This document shows, piece after piece, positions 1 to 8,878 of a stretch of DNA of 34,258 bases. Origin of the DNA: an uncultured Acinetobacter sp. (lineage in GTDB: Bacteria; Pseudomonadota; Gammaproteobacteria; Pseudomonadales; Moraxellaceae). Under the pieces are notes generated by a model. The model was not told the origin of the DNA. It did not search any database and was given only the letters and a program-made list of their open reading frames with translations. The stretch covers positions 1 to 34,258 of the forward strand of contig NZ_CANQLZ010000032.1 of assembly GCF_947624825.1 (NCBI RefSeq). Direction: 5' to 3'. The first letter of the stretch is position 1. Every line of letters starts with the position of its first letter. The translations under genes and the position numbers were made by a program.

Positions 1-23
1 GGGGTATAGGTTGGTTTTTTCAT
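1..23 (-). CDS. IS3-family transposase OrfA, N-terminal fragment
   Basis: Only the first seven codons are in the window: Met-Lys-Lys-Pro-Thr-Tyr-Thr, followed by the first two bases (CC) of the next codon. The ATG (complement of 21-23) lies 25 bases inside the terminal repeat, the usual place for orfA in IS3 elements, and the N-terminus rich in Lys, Pro and Thr fits OrfA proteins, which carry a helix-turn-helix and a leucine zipper. The reading frame continues off the left edge. The call rests on its position in the IS and on the orfB end found at the other edge. Confidence 0.6.
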
Positions 24-73
24 CGGAATAGTCTCTCAGAATATTGAGTCTCCGACAAACCCGGTACGGTTCA
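1..73 (-). mobile_element. 5' end of an IS3-family insertion sequence (partial)
   Basis: Bases 49-73 match, as a reverse complement and over 25 bases without mismatch, the IS end at 34121-34145; read inward both begin tgaaccgtaccgggtttg. Inward from this end there is a short leader and then an ATG reading off the window. This is the orfA end of an IS3-family element. Host DNA starts at 74. The other end and the target duplication lie outside the window. The TGAACCG... end resembles the IS51-type group of IS3, but I have not matched it to a named element. Confidence 0.85.
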
Positions 74-109
74 CATATTGAAAATGATTCAAAAAGTTGA
101 TTGATCCAA

Positions 110-331
110 ATGTCCAAACAATCCCGTTTCCTCTGTATTGGTGGTTTCTTAAACGGAACCCAAATTAAAGACCAAGGTGACCACTTTATCTGTGTTGAAA
201 AAGGTAAAAACGTTACCTACAGCAAAAAAGAAATCTTCCATCCTGATTCATGGGATCATGATTACTATGTTTGTGAATCCACAACAGACCAACAAGCTCG
301 TAATTGGGTTTATGACATTAAGCCTAAATAA
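110..331 (+). CDS. small hypothetical protein next to the IS end
   Basis: A 73-residue protein begins MSKQSRFLCIGGF and ends WVYDIKPK. It has no signal peptide, no membrane segment and no motif I recognise. Aromatic and charged residues are spread evenly and there are two cysteines, which suggests a small folded cytoplasmic protein. An in-frame TTG nine bases upstream could also start translation, but ATG at 110 is preferred; neither has a clear Shine-Dalgarno. The IS boundary is only 36 bases upstream, so the native promoter has probably been separated from the gene. Function unknown. Confidence 0.6.
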   Translation: MSKQSRFLCIGGFLNGTQIKDQGDHFICVEKGKNVTYSKKEIFHPDSWDHDYYVCESTTDQQARNWVYDIKPK

Positions 332-365
332 CCCTGAAATTTAAGCGTTTTTATAAATTTTAGAC

Positions 366-391
366 AATAAAAAGCCCCATGGTTAGGGGCT
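366..391 (-). terminator. intrinsic terminator downstream of the zinc-ribbon gene
   Basis: On the minus strand a six-base stem (AGCCCC with GGGGCT, seven-base loop) is followed by TTTTTATTG. It lies about 140 bases beyond the stop of the minus-strand gene at 530-1711. The plus strand has no U-run here, so it should act only on leftward transcription. Confidence 0.6.
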
Positions 392-529
392 AGTCGTATA
401 CAGATCTAAGCTGCATACTGTAAGAGGCTCATCTCATACTGCGTGCATTAAAACATAAGCTTGGCGAAAAGACTATCTTAAATTGCCAAAACTTCACCTT
501 GCTCAAGCTTAGGCAGAAAACAAAGCATA

Positions 530-1711
530 TTACTGGGTAAAATAATGATCTTGATGCTTACAGTTGCGGCAGCTGAGTGTGACATAGTCTTCGGCATCAT
601 AATCTACGCTTAATTCATTAGAGCCACAGTGCATACAGCGTTTTTCGGCATAGAACTTTAAACGCGGTTCAATTTTTTTCCATGAACGCCACATGGGTTG
701 TACAAAGATGGTCTCGTCATAGCCTAAAAAACGGAAAAATAAAATCTCGCTCATACGGCTTAATGGTAAATTTTGCGGGCGCGGTAGGGTAGAGGTTTCC
801 CAACGCTCACGTACAGCACGTTCACGATATTGCTGTAGGGTTTTTTTCAGCATATTGGTGTTAATAAAATTATCGTTACGTGGTTGTAAAATATTTTGTT
901 GCTGTAAATAATCTAAAGCATTTTGAATTAAATAATAAATTTGTCCGACTGCCAGACTATCCATCAAGCGGTAGCAAAACATCTGAAAGGCATGATTACC
1001 TGCAAACATGATTTTCCATGTCCGGCAATACATCTGAATAAATTGAATAATTTCTTGATACAGCAACAGATAAATTGCGTCTTTGACTTCTTCGCTGCTT
1101 TTAAATGGAATACCAAGCGATAAATTTTCATAAAACCAATGGCGTAATTGTTGCGTTACGCTAAATAAACTCGGCTCACTATAACCATCTAGACGTACAT
1201 TAAGGTAATAGCGCTCGTTGTCAATACTGGCGTCGGGGTCAATTAAAATCTGTTGTTTTACCAAATGCTTAATAATGGCATTTTGAAATAAAAAATTAGG
1301 GCTGATATTTTGAAACTTTACCTCATCCCAATGAATGTATTCATCATGGCGGGTATGTTCTTGAATTTGCGGGTCTAATAATGCCAATAAAAATAACTTT
1401 TCTACAAATTTTAACTGATATAACTCAAGCTCGACGCTATCTTTATTGCGGCGTTGACCTTTACGATTTTCTTGTAAACGCGTGGCACGCATGGCTTTTT
1501 TACGCTCACCTAAACAGCTGTCACAATGGCAACTGTGCTGCGGCTCTTGAAACACACGATGCTGACAATGACTACATTCGTGGAAATTAATATCTTGATC
1601 AAATTGTTCAGCATCAATCCAATACATGGCGGCTTGACACAATGGACAAAATGCACTGGTATCTAAATTTTTTTGTAAAATATTAAAACTCATGAGGCAG
1701 TCGCACAGCAT
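530..1711 (-). CDS. uncharacterised zinc-ribbon protein (393 aa)
   Basis: I do not recognise this family. The N-terminal part has Cys pairs C22/C25 and C46/C49, which would make one zinc ribbon, followed by a cluster C61/C63/C66. The C-terminus has a second ribbon, C359/C362 with C381/C384. The roughly 290 residues between are rich in aromatic and aliphatic residues, probably helical, with a basic patch around residues 68-90. There is no signal peptide or membrane segment. This layout is typical of cytoplasmic nucleic-acid-binding or scaffold proteins, but that is inference. Start at 1711 is supported by GAGG six bases upstream on the minus strand; Met7 at 1693 is an alternative with a poorer site. 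The gene is divergent from pepN and has its own terminator. Confidence 0.8.
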   Translation of the reverse strand: MLCDCLMSFNILQKNLDTSAFCPLCQAAMYWIDAEQFDQDINFHECSHCQHRVFQEPQHSCHCDSCLGERKKAMRATRLQENRKGQRRNKDSVELELYQLKFVEKLFLLALLDPQIQEHTRHDEYIHWDEVKFQNISPNFLFQNAIIKHLVKQQILIDPDASIDNERYYLNVRLDGYSEPSLFSVTQQLRHWFYENLSLGIPFKSSEEVKDAIYLLLYQEIIQFIQMYCRTWKIMFAGNHAFQMFCYRLMDSLAVGQIYYLIQNALDYLQQQNILQPRNDNFINTNMLKKTLQQYRERAVRERWETSTLPRPQNLPLSRMSEILFFRFLGYDETIFVQPMWRSWKKIEPRLKFYAEKRCMHCGSNELSVDYDAEDYVTLSCRNCKHQDHYFTQ

Positions 1712-1905
1712 AAAGAACCTCGTGATTATACACAGATTTAAGCGTGCATCAGCATTGCCCTTATATACAAAATAGCCTAAGTTTAAGCGTGACAGCTATT
1801 CATTTCGCCTCAATCAACCCCCGCGATTATTTTGGCTTTTTTGCGCTAAATCATTGAAAATATGTTGTGCACACCCATATACATAGCAAACACAGCGCCT
1901 AAAAC

Positions 1906-1935
1906 TTGACTTATGATCGAGTAAAAGCACATAAA
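1906..1935 (+). promoter_or_regulatory. candidate sigma-70 promoter of pepN
   Basis: TTGACT (1906-1911) and CATAAA (1930-1935) are separated by 18 bases. Transcription would start near 1942, about 20 bases before the pepN ATG. The -35 matches consensus at five of six positions and the -10 at four. No other strong pair was seen in the 250-base divergent gap. Confidence 0.45.
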
Positions 1936-1961
1936 ACTCTGTAAATAGGATAAACAGCAAC

Positions 1962-4574
1962 ATGAATATTGCAGCAAACCCTGCGGTTGAAGCCGACCAA
2001 ACCGTGTATTTAAAAGACTACCAAATTCCAAGTTTTTTGGTGGATGCTGTGGATTTAAATATCCAAGTGTTTGCTGATTATACTCGTGTCACTGCCAAGC
2101 TTAAGATGCAACGTCAAAGTGCAGGCGACTTGGTGTTATTGGGTCGTGATTTAAGCTTAGAATCGATTACTTTAAATGGCACGCCACTGACTTCAGATGC
2201 CTATCAATTAGATGCCGAGCAATTGGTGATTCAAAATGCACCTGAGCAGGTCATGCTAGAAACTGTGGTGCTGATTCATCCTGAGAGCAATACTCAATTA
2301 GAAGGCTTGTATCAAGCCGCAGATGATTTATTTGTCACCCAAAATGAACCAGAAGGTTTTCGTAAAATTACCTTTTATCCTGATCGTCCAGATGTTTTGT
2401 CGGTATTTACCACACGTGTGGAAGCCGATAAAAAATTCCCAGTTTTGCTTGCCAACGGTAACTTGATTGAAAAAGGCGAAGCGGGCGAAGGTCGTCATTA
2501 TGCCATTTGGCAAGACCCAACCAAAAAGCCAGCCTATCTTTTTGCTTGTGTGATTGGTGATTTAGCCATTTTAAAAGACAGTTATGTCACTTCTGAAGGT
2601 CGTAATGTTGCTTTAGAGATTTATGCTGAAGAAAAAGACATTCCAAAATGTCACATTGCCATGCAAGCACTCAAACATTCTATGCGTTGGGATGAAGAGC
2701 ATTACGGCTTACCATACGATTTAGATATTTATATGATTGTGGCGACCAGTGCATTCAATATGGGTGCCATGGAAAACAAAGGTTTAAATATCTTTAATAC
2801 CTCATGTGTATTGGCCGATGAAGAATTTACCACCGATGCTGCGATTATGCGGGTGCAATCCGTGATTGCGCATGAATATTTCCATAACTGGACAGGTAAC
2901 CGTATTACGTGCCGTGATTGGTTCCAATTGTGCTTAAAAGAAGGTTTAACGGTTTTCCGTGATCAATCTTTCTCTGAAGATTTACAATCGGCTGCGGTAC
3001 AACGTATTGATGATGTTGCGGTTTTAAAAGCGCATCAATTCCCTGAAGATTCAGGTCCATTATCGCACCCACCACGCCCTGACCATTTTGTGGAAATTAA
3101 TAACTTCTATACCGCAACTGTGTATGAAAAAGGTGCGGAAATTAACCGCATGATGGCAACGCTTTTGGGTAAAGAAAAATTCCGCGCGGGCACAGACGAA
3201 TACTTTAAACGCCATGATGGTCAAGCAGTAACCGTTGAAGATTGGGTGGCAGCACTCACGGCAGGCTCAGGTGTGGATTTATCGGCATTTTTAACGTGGT
3301 ATAACCAACCAGGTACGCCAAAACTTGAAGCGAAAGGTGAATATGATGCAGATGCGCAAAGCTATACTTTAAGCTTGAAACAAAGCCTCAAAGCCCATGC
3401 CAAATATCCAAACTTAAAAGCTGTTCCAATGCCAGTGGCTTTGGCATTGTTTGATGCCGTAACAGGTGAGCAATTGGTTTTAAATTCAGACAGCTTGTTT
3501 GAAAATGGCGTAAAAGATGGTGTGTATCTGTTTGATCAAGCCGAAGCCAGCATTGATTTTAAAGATGTCAAGGTTAAACCAGTGGTATCGTTACTGCGGA
3601 ATTTCTCAGCGCCAGTCGATTTAGAGTTTAACTATTCAGATCAAGATTTAGCATTTTTGCTGCAACATGAAACCAATGGTTTTAACCAATGGCAAGCAGC
3701 GCAAACTTTGCTGGAAAATATCTTACTCAAAGACCATAAGGCTCAAGTTTATTTAGATGCGATTAGTTCGCCTCAATTGTTACCACAATTGGTGAATACG
3801 GATCCTTTATTGGCATCGCGTTTACTCGATGTTCCATCGGAAGGCTATTTAGCCAGTCGTATTGATGCAGACTATAATCCGTTAGTGATTCAAGCAAAAC
3901 GTGAAGCCTTGTTAAATGCAATAGCCCAAGCATGTAAAGGTTTTTGGAAAAATATTGATCAAGAACTTCAAGCACCTGCTGAATTTAGCCAAGCCATGGG
4001 AGTGCGTGCATTAAAAAATATTGCCTTCGCTATGATGGTACGTCAGGGTGATGAGTCTGCATTTGATTTGGCTTATGATAAATTTAAAAGCACAGGCAAC
4101 ATGTCTGAGCGTTTAGGTGCGCTTAAAGTCTTGGTGTGGAATGATGCACCGCAAGCTGAAAAAGCATTAATTGATTTTTACTTGCGCTTTAAAGATGAAG
4201 CATTGGCCATGGATCAGTGGTTTATGATTCAAGCAGCTCATCCAAAAGCAGATGCAGAAACCATTGCTTATTTAACTTCGCATCCTGATTATGACTTGGG
4301 TGTGCCAAACCGTATTCGTGCTGTATCAGGCGGTTTAAATGCCAATCCTGTGAATGCTTGGAGCTTTGGTGTTCAACATTTTATTGAACTTGCACGTTAT
4401 TTGGATGAGAAAAATCCGATTGTCGGCTCACGTTTATTACAAGTGTTGTCACGTTGGTACACTTTGGCTGAACCGCAACGTAGCCAAGTTAAAGCACAAC
4501 TCGAAGCGCTGCAGCCTTTAGTGAAATCTAAAAATGTGACTGAAACTTTAAGCACCATGCTCAGTGTTGCATAA
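1962..4574 (+). CDS. pepN: aminopeptidase N (M1 family)
   Basis: This cytoplasmic zinc metallopeptidase removes N-terminal residues from peptides in the late steps of protein turnover. The 870-residue length equals that of E. coli PepN. The exopeptidase motif GAMEN is at 268-272 and the zinc site HEYFH at 304-308, with the third ligand Glu327 in KEGLTVF. The TATVYEKGAE region carries the transition-state tyrosine. The N-terminal beta domain, catalytic domain and long helical C-terminal domain are all present without interruption. The start at 1962 has a weak AGGA upstream. A strong terminator follows the stop, so the gene is probably transcribed alone. Confidence 0.97.
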   Translation: MNIAANPAVEADQTVYLKDYQIPSFLVDAVDLNIQVFADYTRVTAKLKMQRQSAGDLVLLGRDLSLESITLNGTPLTSDAYQLDAEQLVIQNAPEQVMLETVVLIHPESNTQLEGLYQAADDLFVTQNEPEGFRKITFYPDRPDVLSVFTTRVEADKKFPVLLANGNLIEKGEAGEGRHYAIWQDPTKKPAYLFACVIGDLAILKDSYVTSEGRNVALEIYAEEKDIPKCHIAMQALKHSMRWDEEHYGLPYDLDIYMIVATSAFNMGAMENKGLNIFNTSCVLADEEFTTDAAIMRVQSVIAHEYFHNWTGNRITCRDWFQLCLKEGLTVFRDQSFSEDLQSAAVQRIDDVAVLKAHQFPEDSGPLSHPPRPDHFVEINNFYTATVYEKGAEINRMMATLLGKEKFRAGTDEYFKRHDGQAVTVEDWVAALTAGSGVDLSAFLTWYNQPGTPKLEAKGEYDADAQSYTLSLKQSLKAHAKYPNLKAVPMPVALALFDAVTGEQLVLNSDSLFENGVKDGVYLFDQAEASIDFKDVKVKPVVSLLRNFSAPVDLEFNYSDQDLAFLLQHETNGFNQWQAAQTLLENILLKDHKAQVYLDAISSPQLLPQLVNTDPLLASRLLDVPSEGYLASRIDADYNPLVIQAKREALLNAIAQACKGFWKNIDQELQAPAEFSQAMGVRALKNIAFAMMVRQGDESAFDLAYDKFKSTGNMSERLGALKVLVWNDAPQAEKALIDFYLRFKDEALAMDQWFMIQAAHPKADAETIAYLTSHPDYDLGVPNRIRAVSGGLNANPVNAWSFGVQHFIELARYLDEKNPIVGSRLLQVLSRWYTLAEPQRSQVKAQLEALQPLVKSKNVTETLSTMLSVA

Positions 4575-4589
4575 AAACGCTTAACATAT

Positions 4590-4614
4590 AGCCCATCTTC
4601 GGATGGGCTTTTTT
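4590..4614 (+). terminator. intrinsic terminator of pepN (UUCG tetraloop)
   Basis: A seven-base perfect stem gcccatc/gatgggc is closed by a TTCG tetraloop and followed by six T. It starts 16 bases after the pepN stop. The UUCG loop makes the hairpin unusually stable. Confidence 0.92.
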
Positions 4615-4685
4615 GTGCAAAAAATCTCGCTTTTTCAAATGTTTTACCTAAAATAGATCGCATTTAAAAATGCAGGCATGAAGCA

Positions 4686-6374
4686 ATGCAAAAAATTTGG
4701 CTGTGGGGAGCTGTATTGGCAGCAATAGGATTTGCAGCAATCAGTGGCATGCACTTAACATCAGCACCACAAGCCTATCCGCGTCAAGTTGTGCCAGCAC
4801 AAGAACCGGGCAAATTTAGGGTATTGCCTTATTTACAACATCCCACCAGTGATGCAATGAGTATTTTATGGTTAAGTGAAAAAAATGCCATTGCTGAGTT
4901 GGAAGTTGAAGGTGTGGGTTATTTTTATTCTACGCCTGAATTGGCAACGGCCTTAGTCTATTCAGAGGCTGAAAAAAGCTATCTTCATAGTGAGCAAAAT
5001 CTTGGACAATTGCATGCTGATCTAGCCGAAGATACTTTACCTACACTGCCGTATCGGCATCGTATTCGCGTGACTGGTTTGGCGGCCAATCAAGAGTATA
5101 TTTATCATGTACGTCAGGCAGGTCAACCCACTTTTACTGCGCGTTTTAAAACAGCTCCCCATGTCGCTCAAGCCAGTCATATTCGTTTTGCAGTCATGTC
5201 AGATATGGAAACTCAGCCTGAGTCGACCGGTCATTTTACAACATGGGGACAATCTGACCCTAAGCAGCCTTTGGCGACCACGTATGAGAGCTTAAAGCGC
5301 CCTTATTTACTCGATCAAACCACAGGCTATCAACAAACCTTAAAAGCAGTGGCTGAATTTTCACCGCATTTGTGTTTGATTGCAGGGGATTTAACAGCCA
5401 AAGGTGGCCGACAATTAGATTGGGATGAATTTTGGCGTCATGTCGCAGGAGAGTGGGGGCAATTGGCCAGTCAAACGGCAATTTTACCTGTAATGGGCAA
5501 TCATGATCTGTATTGGCATCCTGAGCAAGATGCGCCTTATCATGCCGAGGCAGTACAGCGTGCTTATCAAAAATGGCAAAGCTATTGGGAAGTGCCTGAT
5601 AATCAAGCCAGTTTAGCCACTGCAAAGGGGCGGTATTATCGTATTGATTATGGTCCAGTCAGCATTATTGGCTTAGATTCCACCAATGGTGATGATCAAG
5701 ATGTCACAAAAGACACCAATTTGCTGCTGAATGGGCAAGCGGCAGGCGTGCCAGATTTCAATCCTGGTTCTGAGCAATGGCAATGGGCCGAGCAACAATT
5801 ACAGGATGCACAGGCCAAGGGTCAAATTATTTTTGTGCAATGGCACCATATGGCCTATGGTACAGGGCTACATAGCTTAGCCTCAGGTTGGGCGGGAATT
5901 GAGCATGGGCAAGATAAACATTCAGGGCAAGCCATGCGTGTCTATCATCCTTTAATGCGTCAATATGGCGTGGTTGCGGTATTTTCAGGTCACAATGAGT
6001 TATTGGAAACACTACAACTAGACGGTGTGCAATATTGGGATGTGGGTTTTTCAGGTGATGGTTTACGTGGACCTGGTGCACGCCCCATGACCGATGACAT
6101 GCCGTTTGATCATTTACCACAACATGCCAAACACACGCATTGGAGTGCCCATGGCGATGCACCTGAAATATGGCAAGGACAAAAATTAATCAAAGGCGGT
6201 AAACATTATGGTTTTTTAGCGGTCAGTATTGCGCCTATCACGCATGCTGATGCACGTTATGAAATTACCATGCAGCCGCATTATTCATTGCCCATCTTAG
6301 ATCAAACAGGTCAATTTACCGGTCATTTTAGCCAACAGCAGTATGCTAAGCAGGTGCGTGTGCTGCATAAATAA
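4686..6374 (+). CDS. exported purple-acid-phosphatase-like metallophosphoesterase
   Basis: A 562-residue calcineurin-like phosphoesterase. Residues 1-28 form a signal peptide or membrane anchor. About residues 40-160 look like the fibronectin-III-like N-terminal domain of purple acid phosphatases, ending in the typical ARFKTAP strand. The dimetal site can be followed: D173 in SDME, GDLTAKG with D235, GNHD at 271-274, WHH at 386-388 and GHNE at 435-438. The first motif has Glu175 where His or Gln is usual. It probably hydrolyses phosphomonoesters or diesters in the periplasm; the substrate is unknown. It lies between the pepN terminator and a DUF2254 gene, with no sign of an operon. Confidence 0.82.
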   Translation: MQKIWLWGAVLAAIGFAAISGMHLTSAPQAYPRQVVPAQEPGKFRVLPYLQHPTSDAMSILWLSEKNAIAELEVEGVGYFYSTPELATALVYSEAEKSYLHSEQNLGQLHADLAEDTLPTLPYRHRIRVTGLAANQEYIYHVRQAGQPTFTARFKTAPHVAQASHIRFAVMSDMETQPESTGHFTTWGQSDPKQPLATTYESLKRPYLLDQTTGYQQTLKAVAEFSPHLCLIAGDLTAKGGRQLDWDEFWRHVAGEWGQLASQTAILPVMGNHDLYWHPEQDAPYHAEAVQRAYQKWQSYWEVPDNQASLATAKGRYYRIDYGPVSIIGLDSTNGDDQDVTKDTNLLLNGQAAGVPDFNPGSEQWQWAEQQLQDAQAKGQIIFVQWHHMAYGTGLHSLASGWAGIEHGQDKHSGQAMRVYHPLMRQYGVVAVFSGHNELLETLQLDGVQYWDVGFSGDGLRGPGARPMTDDMPFDHLPQHAKHTHWSAHGDAPEIWQGQKLIKGGKHYGFLAVSIAPITHADARYEITMQPHYSLPILDQTGQFTGHFSQQQYAKQVRVLHK

Positions 6375-6460
6375 TTGCAGAAAATACAAACTTTTACATT
6401 ATAAAAAAGCCAATAAACTACAATGATTTGATCACTTTATCAACAATAAGAGTAGCCGCT

Positions 6461-7729
6461 ATGTGGCATAAAATAAAATTGATTTTAGCTGATCCTGCAA
6501 AAAGTTTGTGGATTCACCCAACCCTTGGCGCCGTGTTTGCCGTGGTCTTTTCCTTAATGGCAAAATTGGGTGGTTATGTATTGCCCAGTGATGCCATTCC
6601 ACATATTTCGGTAGATACCTTATCGGATTTACTAAATATTATTGCCTCAAGCATGCTTGCAGTCACCACGTTTTCTTTGTCGATTATGGTGTCTGCCTTA
6701 GCTTCAAGTTCCAATAGTGCCACGCCGCGTGCGCGTTTATTAATTATGGCAGACGACACTGCTCGTGTGGCAATTGCCTCATTTATTGCTGCGTTTATTT
6801 ATTCAGTGATTGCCAAGATTGCTTTAAGCTTGGAGTATTACGGTCAAGCGGGACGTTTTATCTTATTTATTAGTACCATTTTGGTGTTGATGTATATCAT
6901 CTTCACTTTAATTCGTTGGGTACATACTTTATCGCAATTGGGTTCATTAGGAGATGCCTTACAACGTATTGAAAAGGTGGCATCCACCACTTTGGCAACC
7001 TATCGTGCACAGCCAAATTTAGGTGCAACGCATGCACTACCCACCAAAGCACCTGATTTTGAAGTGCTGAGTTCGGCAACGGCGTATATCTCGGATTTAG
7101 ATTTAGCCGGTTTAAATGAGATTGCTACAACGCATCAATTACATGTGCATATTCCAGAGCGTCCGGGTAAATTTATGGCCCGTGATTTGCCGGTATTACA
7201 AGTATATGCCCGACACGCGCTAGATAAAGACACCATCACCAGCATTAAGCAGCAACTTGGTGCGTGTGTATTGCAAGAAGCCAATCGTTGTTATCCACAA
7301 GATCCACGTTTAGGTTTATTGGTCATGAGCGAAGTGGGGCAACGTGCAATGTCGGCAGCCACCAATGACCCTGCTACAGCCATTAGTGTGCTCAACGCCT
7401 TAACGCGTGTCATTGTAGATACCCAAGCATCCAGCGATGATTTAGCCGAATATCAACATTTAAGTATCAGCCCAATGGATGAAGGTGCTTGGATTGAAAG
7501 TGTTTTTGCACCCATTGCGCGTGACTCGGTAAGTAATTTAGAAATTAATCAACGTTTCTTAAAATGTTTAGGGTTGATTGCGCAACATGCGCCAGAGCCT
7601 GCCTTGCGCCAAGCGGCACAGTATGAAGCCGAAGAAATTTTAAAACGTTGCTTAAAGAATTTTGCCGAACAGCTGGATTGCCAAAGGCTCCAAGAGTGCT
7701 TTGATGAAGCCTTTAGAAAAAACCCCTGA
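6461..7729 (+). CDS. DUF2254 family predicted membrane protein
   Basis: A 422-residue protein with a membrane N-terminal half. Hydrophobic segments can be seen around residues 22-40, 60-82, 106-123 and 134-152, followed by a soluble C-terminal half of about 260 residues. The pattern and the SNSATPRAR region match the DUF2254 family, whose function is not known. ATG at 6461 is chosen because AAGAG lies eight bases before it; an in-frame TTG at 6428 has no such site. The stop codon TGA lies inside the stem of the terminator that serves the opposing usp genes. Confidence 0.75.
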   Translation: MWHKIKLILADPAKSLWIHPTLGAVFAVVFSLMAKLGGYVLPSDAIPHISVDTLSDLLNIIASSMLAVTTFSLSIMVSALASSSNSATPRARLLIMADDTARVAIASFIAAFIYSVIAKIALSLEYYGQAGRFILFISTILVLMYIIFTLIRWVHTLSQLGSLGDALQRIEKVASTTLATYRAQPNLGATHALPTKAPDFEVLSSATAYISDLDLAGLNEIATTHQLHVHIPERPGKFMARDLPVLQVYARHALDKDTITSIKQQLGACVLQEANRCYPQDPRLGLLVMSEVGQRAMSAATNDPATAISVLNALTRVIVDTQASSDDLAEYQHLSISPMDEGAWIESVFAPIARDSVSNLEINQRFLKCLGLIAQHAPEPALRQAAQYEAEEILKRCLKNFAEQLDCQRLQECFDEAFRKNP

Positions 7730-7740
7730 ATCATCAGGGG
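7717..7740 (-). terminator. intrinsic terminator for the usp gene pair
   Basis: A stem cccctga (7723-7729) / tcagggg (7734-7740) with loop ATCA is followed on the minus strand by six T (7717-7722). It begins seven bases after the stop of the usp gene at 7748. The plus strand has no T-run. The last codons and stop of the opposing DUF2254 gene form one arm. Confidence 0.82.
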
Positions 7741-7747
7741 GAGATGT

Positions 7748-8194
7748 TTAACCTTTTACAATTAACACCGGCAAAGGCGATTGCGTGAGCACATGTTGTG
7801 CCACGCTGCCTAACATGAGTTTTTGTAAACCCGTGCGACCATGCGAACCCATCATAATTAAATCAGCCCCCACTTCATCTGCAACATGAATAATACCTTC
7901 AGATGGGCTCATGCCACGAATCAGTTTAATATTCACGCTTAAACCATCGCGCTCCAAATTGGCTTTAATTTCATCGAGACGATTTTGTGCATTGCTCTCA
8001 GCTTGCATAAAATAATCGGTAATGGCGGGTGCAACTTTATAAAAATCTACCCCAACAAATGGATCCACTGCAATCACGCTCATGAGGGTGATTTGGGCTT
8101 TTAACTCTTGTGCTAAAACTGCTGCTTGTTCAACAGCAGCATAAGAGATAGGTGATTCATCAATCGCCACTAAAATATGTTGATAGGCTGTCAT
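7748..8194 (-). CDS. universal stress protein, UspA family (second of a tandem pair)
   Basis: A 148-residue single Usp domain with the alpha/beta fold and the ATP-binding signature near the C-terminus: G-SH-G-RTGLQKLML-GS, the G-x2-G-x9-G-S pattern. Such proteins bind ATP, form dimers and are made in stationary phase or under stress; the specific role is not predictable. It lies nine bases downstream of a close paralogue on the same strand and should be co-transcribed with it. The shared residues (HILVAIDES versus HILVPVDGS; MGSHGRTGL in both) point to tandem duplication. Confidence 0.93.
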   Translation of the reverse strand: MTAYQHILVAIDESPISYAAVEQAAVLAQELKAQITLMSVIAVDPFVGVDFYKVAPAITDYFMQAESNAQNRLDEIKANLERDGLSVNIKLIRGMSPSEGIIHVADEVGADLIMMGSHGRTGLQKLMLGSVAQHVLTQSPLPVLIVKG

Positions 8195-8203
8195 GGTGTA
8201 CTC

Positions 8204-8647
8204 TTATGCTTTAATAATCATTACAGGTAATTCAGATTGACTCAACACGTCTTGGGCAAAACTGCCTAAGATGAATTTTTTTAAGCCAGTACGTCCATGT
8301 GAACCCATCACAATTAAATCGGCATCTAAATCATGCGCGCTTTCAGTGACCCCTTGTGCTGACACCACACCTTTCATAATTTTAATTTGGGCTTTACAAC
8401 CCACCTGTTCGGCAATAGCAGCAGCTTCGGTCAGCGCTTGTTCGGCATTGGCATGTGCTTGAATAAAATACTCTTTCATAATGGATGAAGAATAATGAAA
8501 ATCTACCCCTGTAAATGGGTCTTCGGCAATTAAGCTAATTAAGGTCAGTTGAGCGTTAAAACCTGTGGCCAATTGCGCGGCATGTTTAACCGCAGCCAAA
8601 GAAATGGCAGAACCATCAACGGGTACTAAAATATGTTGGTATGACAT
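8204..8647 (-). CDS. universal stress protein, UspA family (first of a tandem pair)
   Basis: A 147-residue Usp domain beginning MSYQHILVPVDG. The ATP-binding signature is G-SH-G-RTGLKKFIL-GS. The ATG at 8647 has AAGGAT upstream on the minus strand, so the longer frame reaching 8692 is not used. As the promoter-proximal gene of the pair it probably sets expression for both. The 231-base region upstream is A+T-rich; TTAACA (complement of 8700-8705) with TATGCA 17 bases on is a possible but weak promoter. Confidence 0.93.
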   Translation of the reverse strand: MSYQHILVPVDGSAISLAAVKHAAQLATGFNAQLTLISLIAEDPFTGVDFHYSSSIMKEYFIQAHANAEQALTEAAAIAEQVGCKAQIKIMKGVVSAQGVTESAHDLDADLIVMGSHGRTGLKKFILGSFAQDVLSQSELPVMIIKA

Positions 8648-8828
8648 TGCTGTTATCCTTATAAAATTATGGTTATTGCATACTTTATACATAACATATT
8701 GTTAAAAATGAAACAATAATTAGTAATTAAATTTCAAATAATTAGCCTGAAAAAACGAGACTTAAAGCTAATCAAAATACTCAAGATTTAAACGCTTTAT
8801 TTTGCTCAATTTTTAATGTGTGCTGAAT

Positions 8829-8866
8829 AAAAAACCGATGTTTTAGCAACATCGGTTGAATTTTTT
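8829..8866 (-). terminator. terminator of tal, possibly bidirectional
   Basis: A perfect ten-base stem aaccgatgtt (8833-8842) / aacatcggtt (8848-8857) with five-base loop. On the minus strand it is followed by six T and lies 21 bases after the tal stop. On the plus strand there is also a T-run (8861-8866) after GAA, so it may work both ways, although no plus-strand gene ends here. Confidence 0.85.
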
Positions 8867-8878
8867 ATTGCTTAAGAT

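Noticed and set aside
5260..5625. Long minus-strand ORFs within the metallophosphoesterase gene (also 5827-6162)
   Set aside because: The plus-strand frame contains all the metal-site motifs; the antisense frames have no recognisable domain or start signal.
6428..6460. Upstream TTG start for the DUF2254 protein
   Set aside because: It has no Shine-Dalgarno, whereas ATG 6461 has AAGAG eight bases before it.
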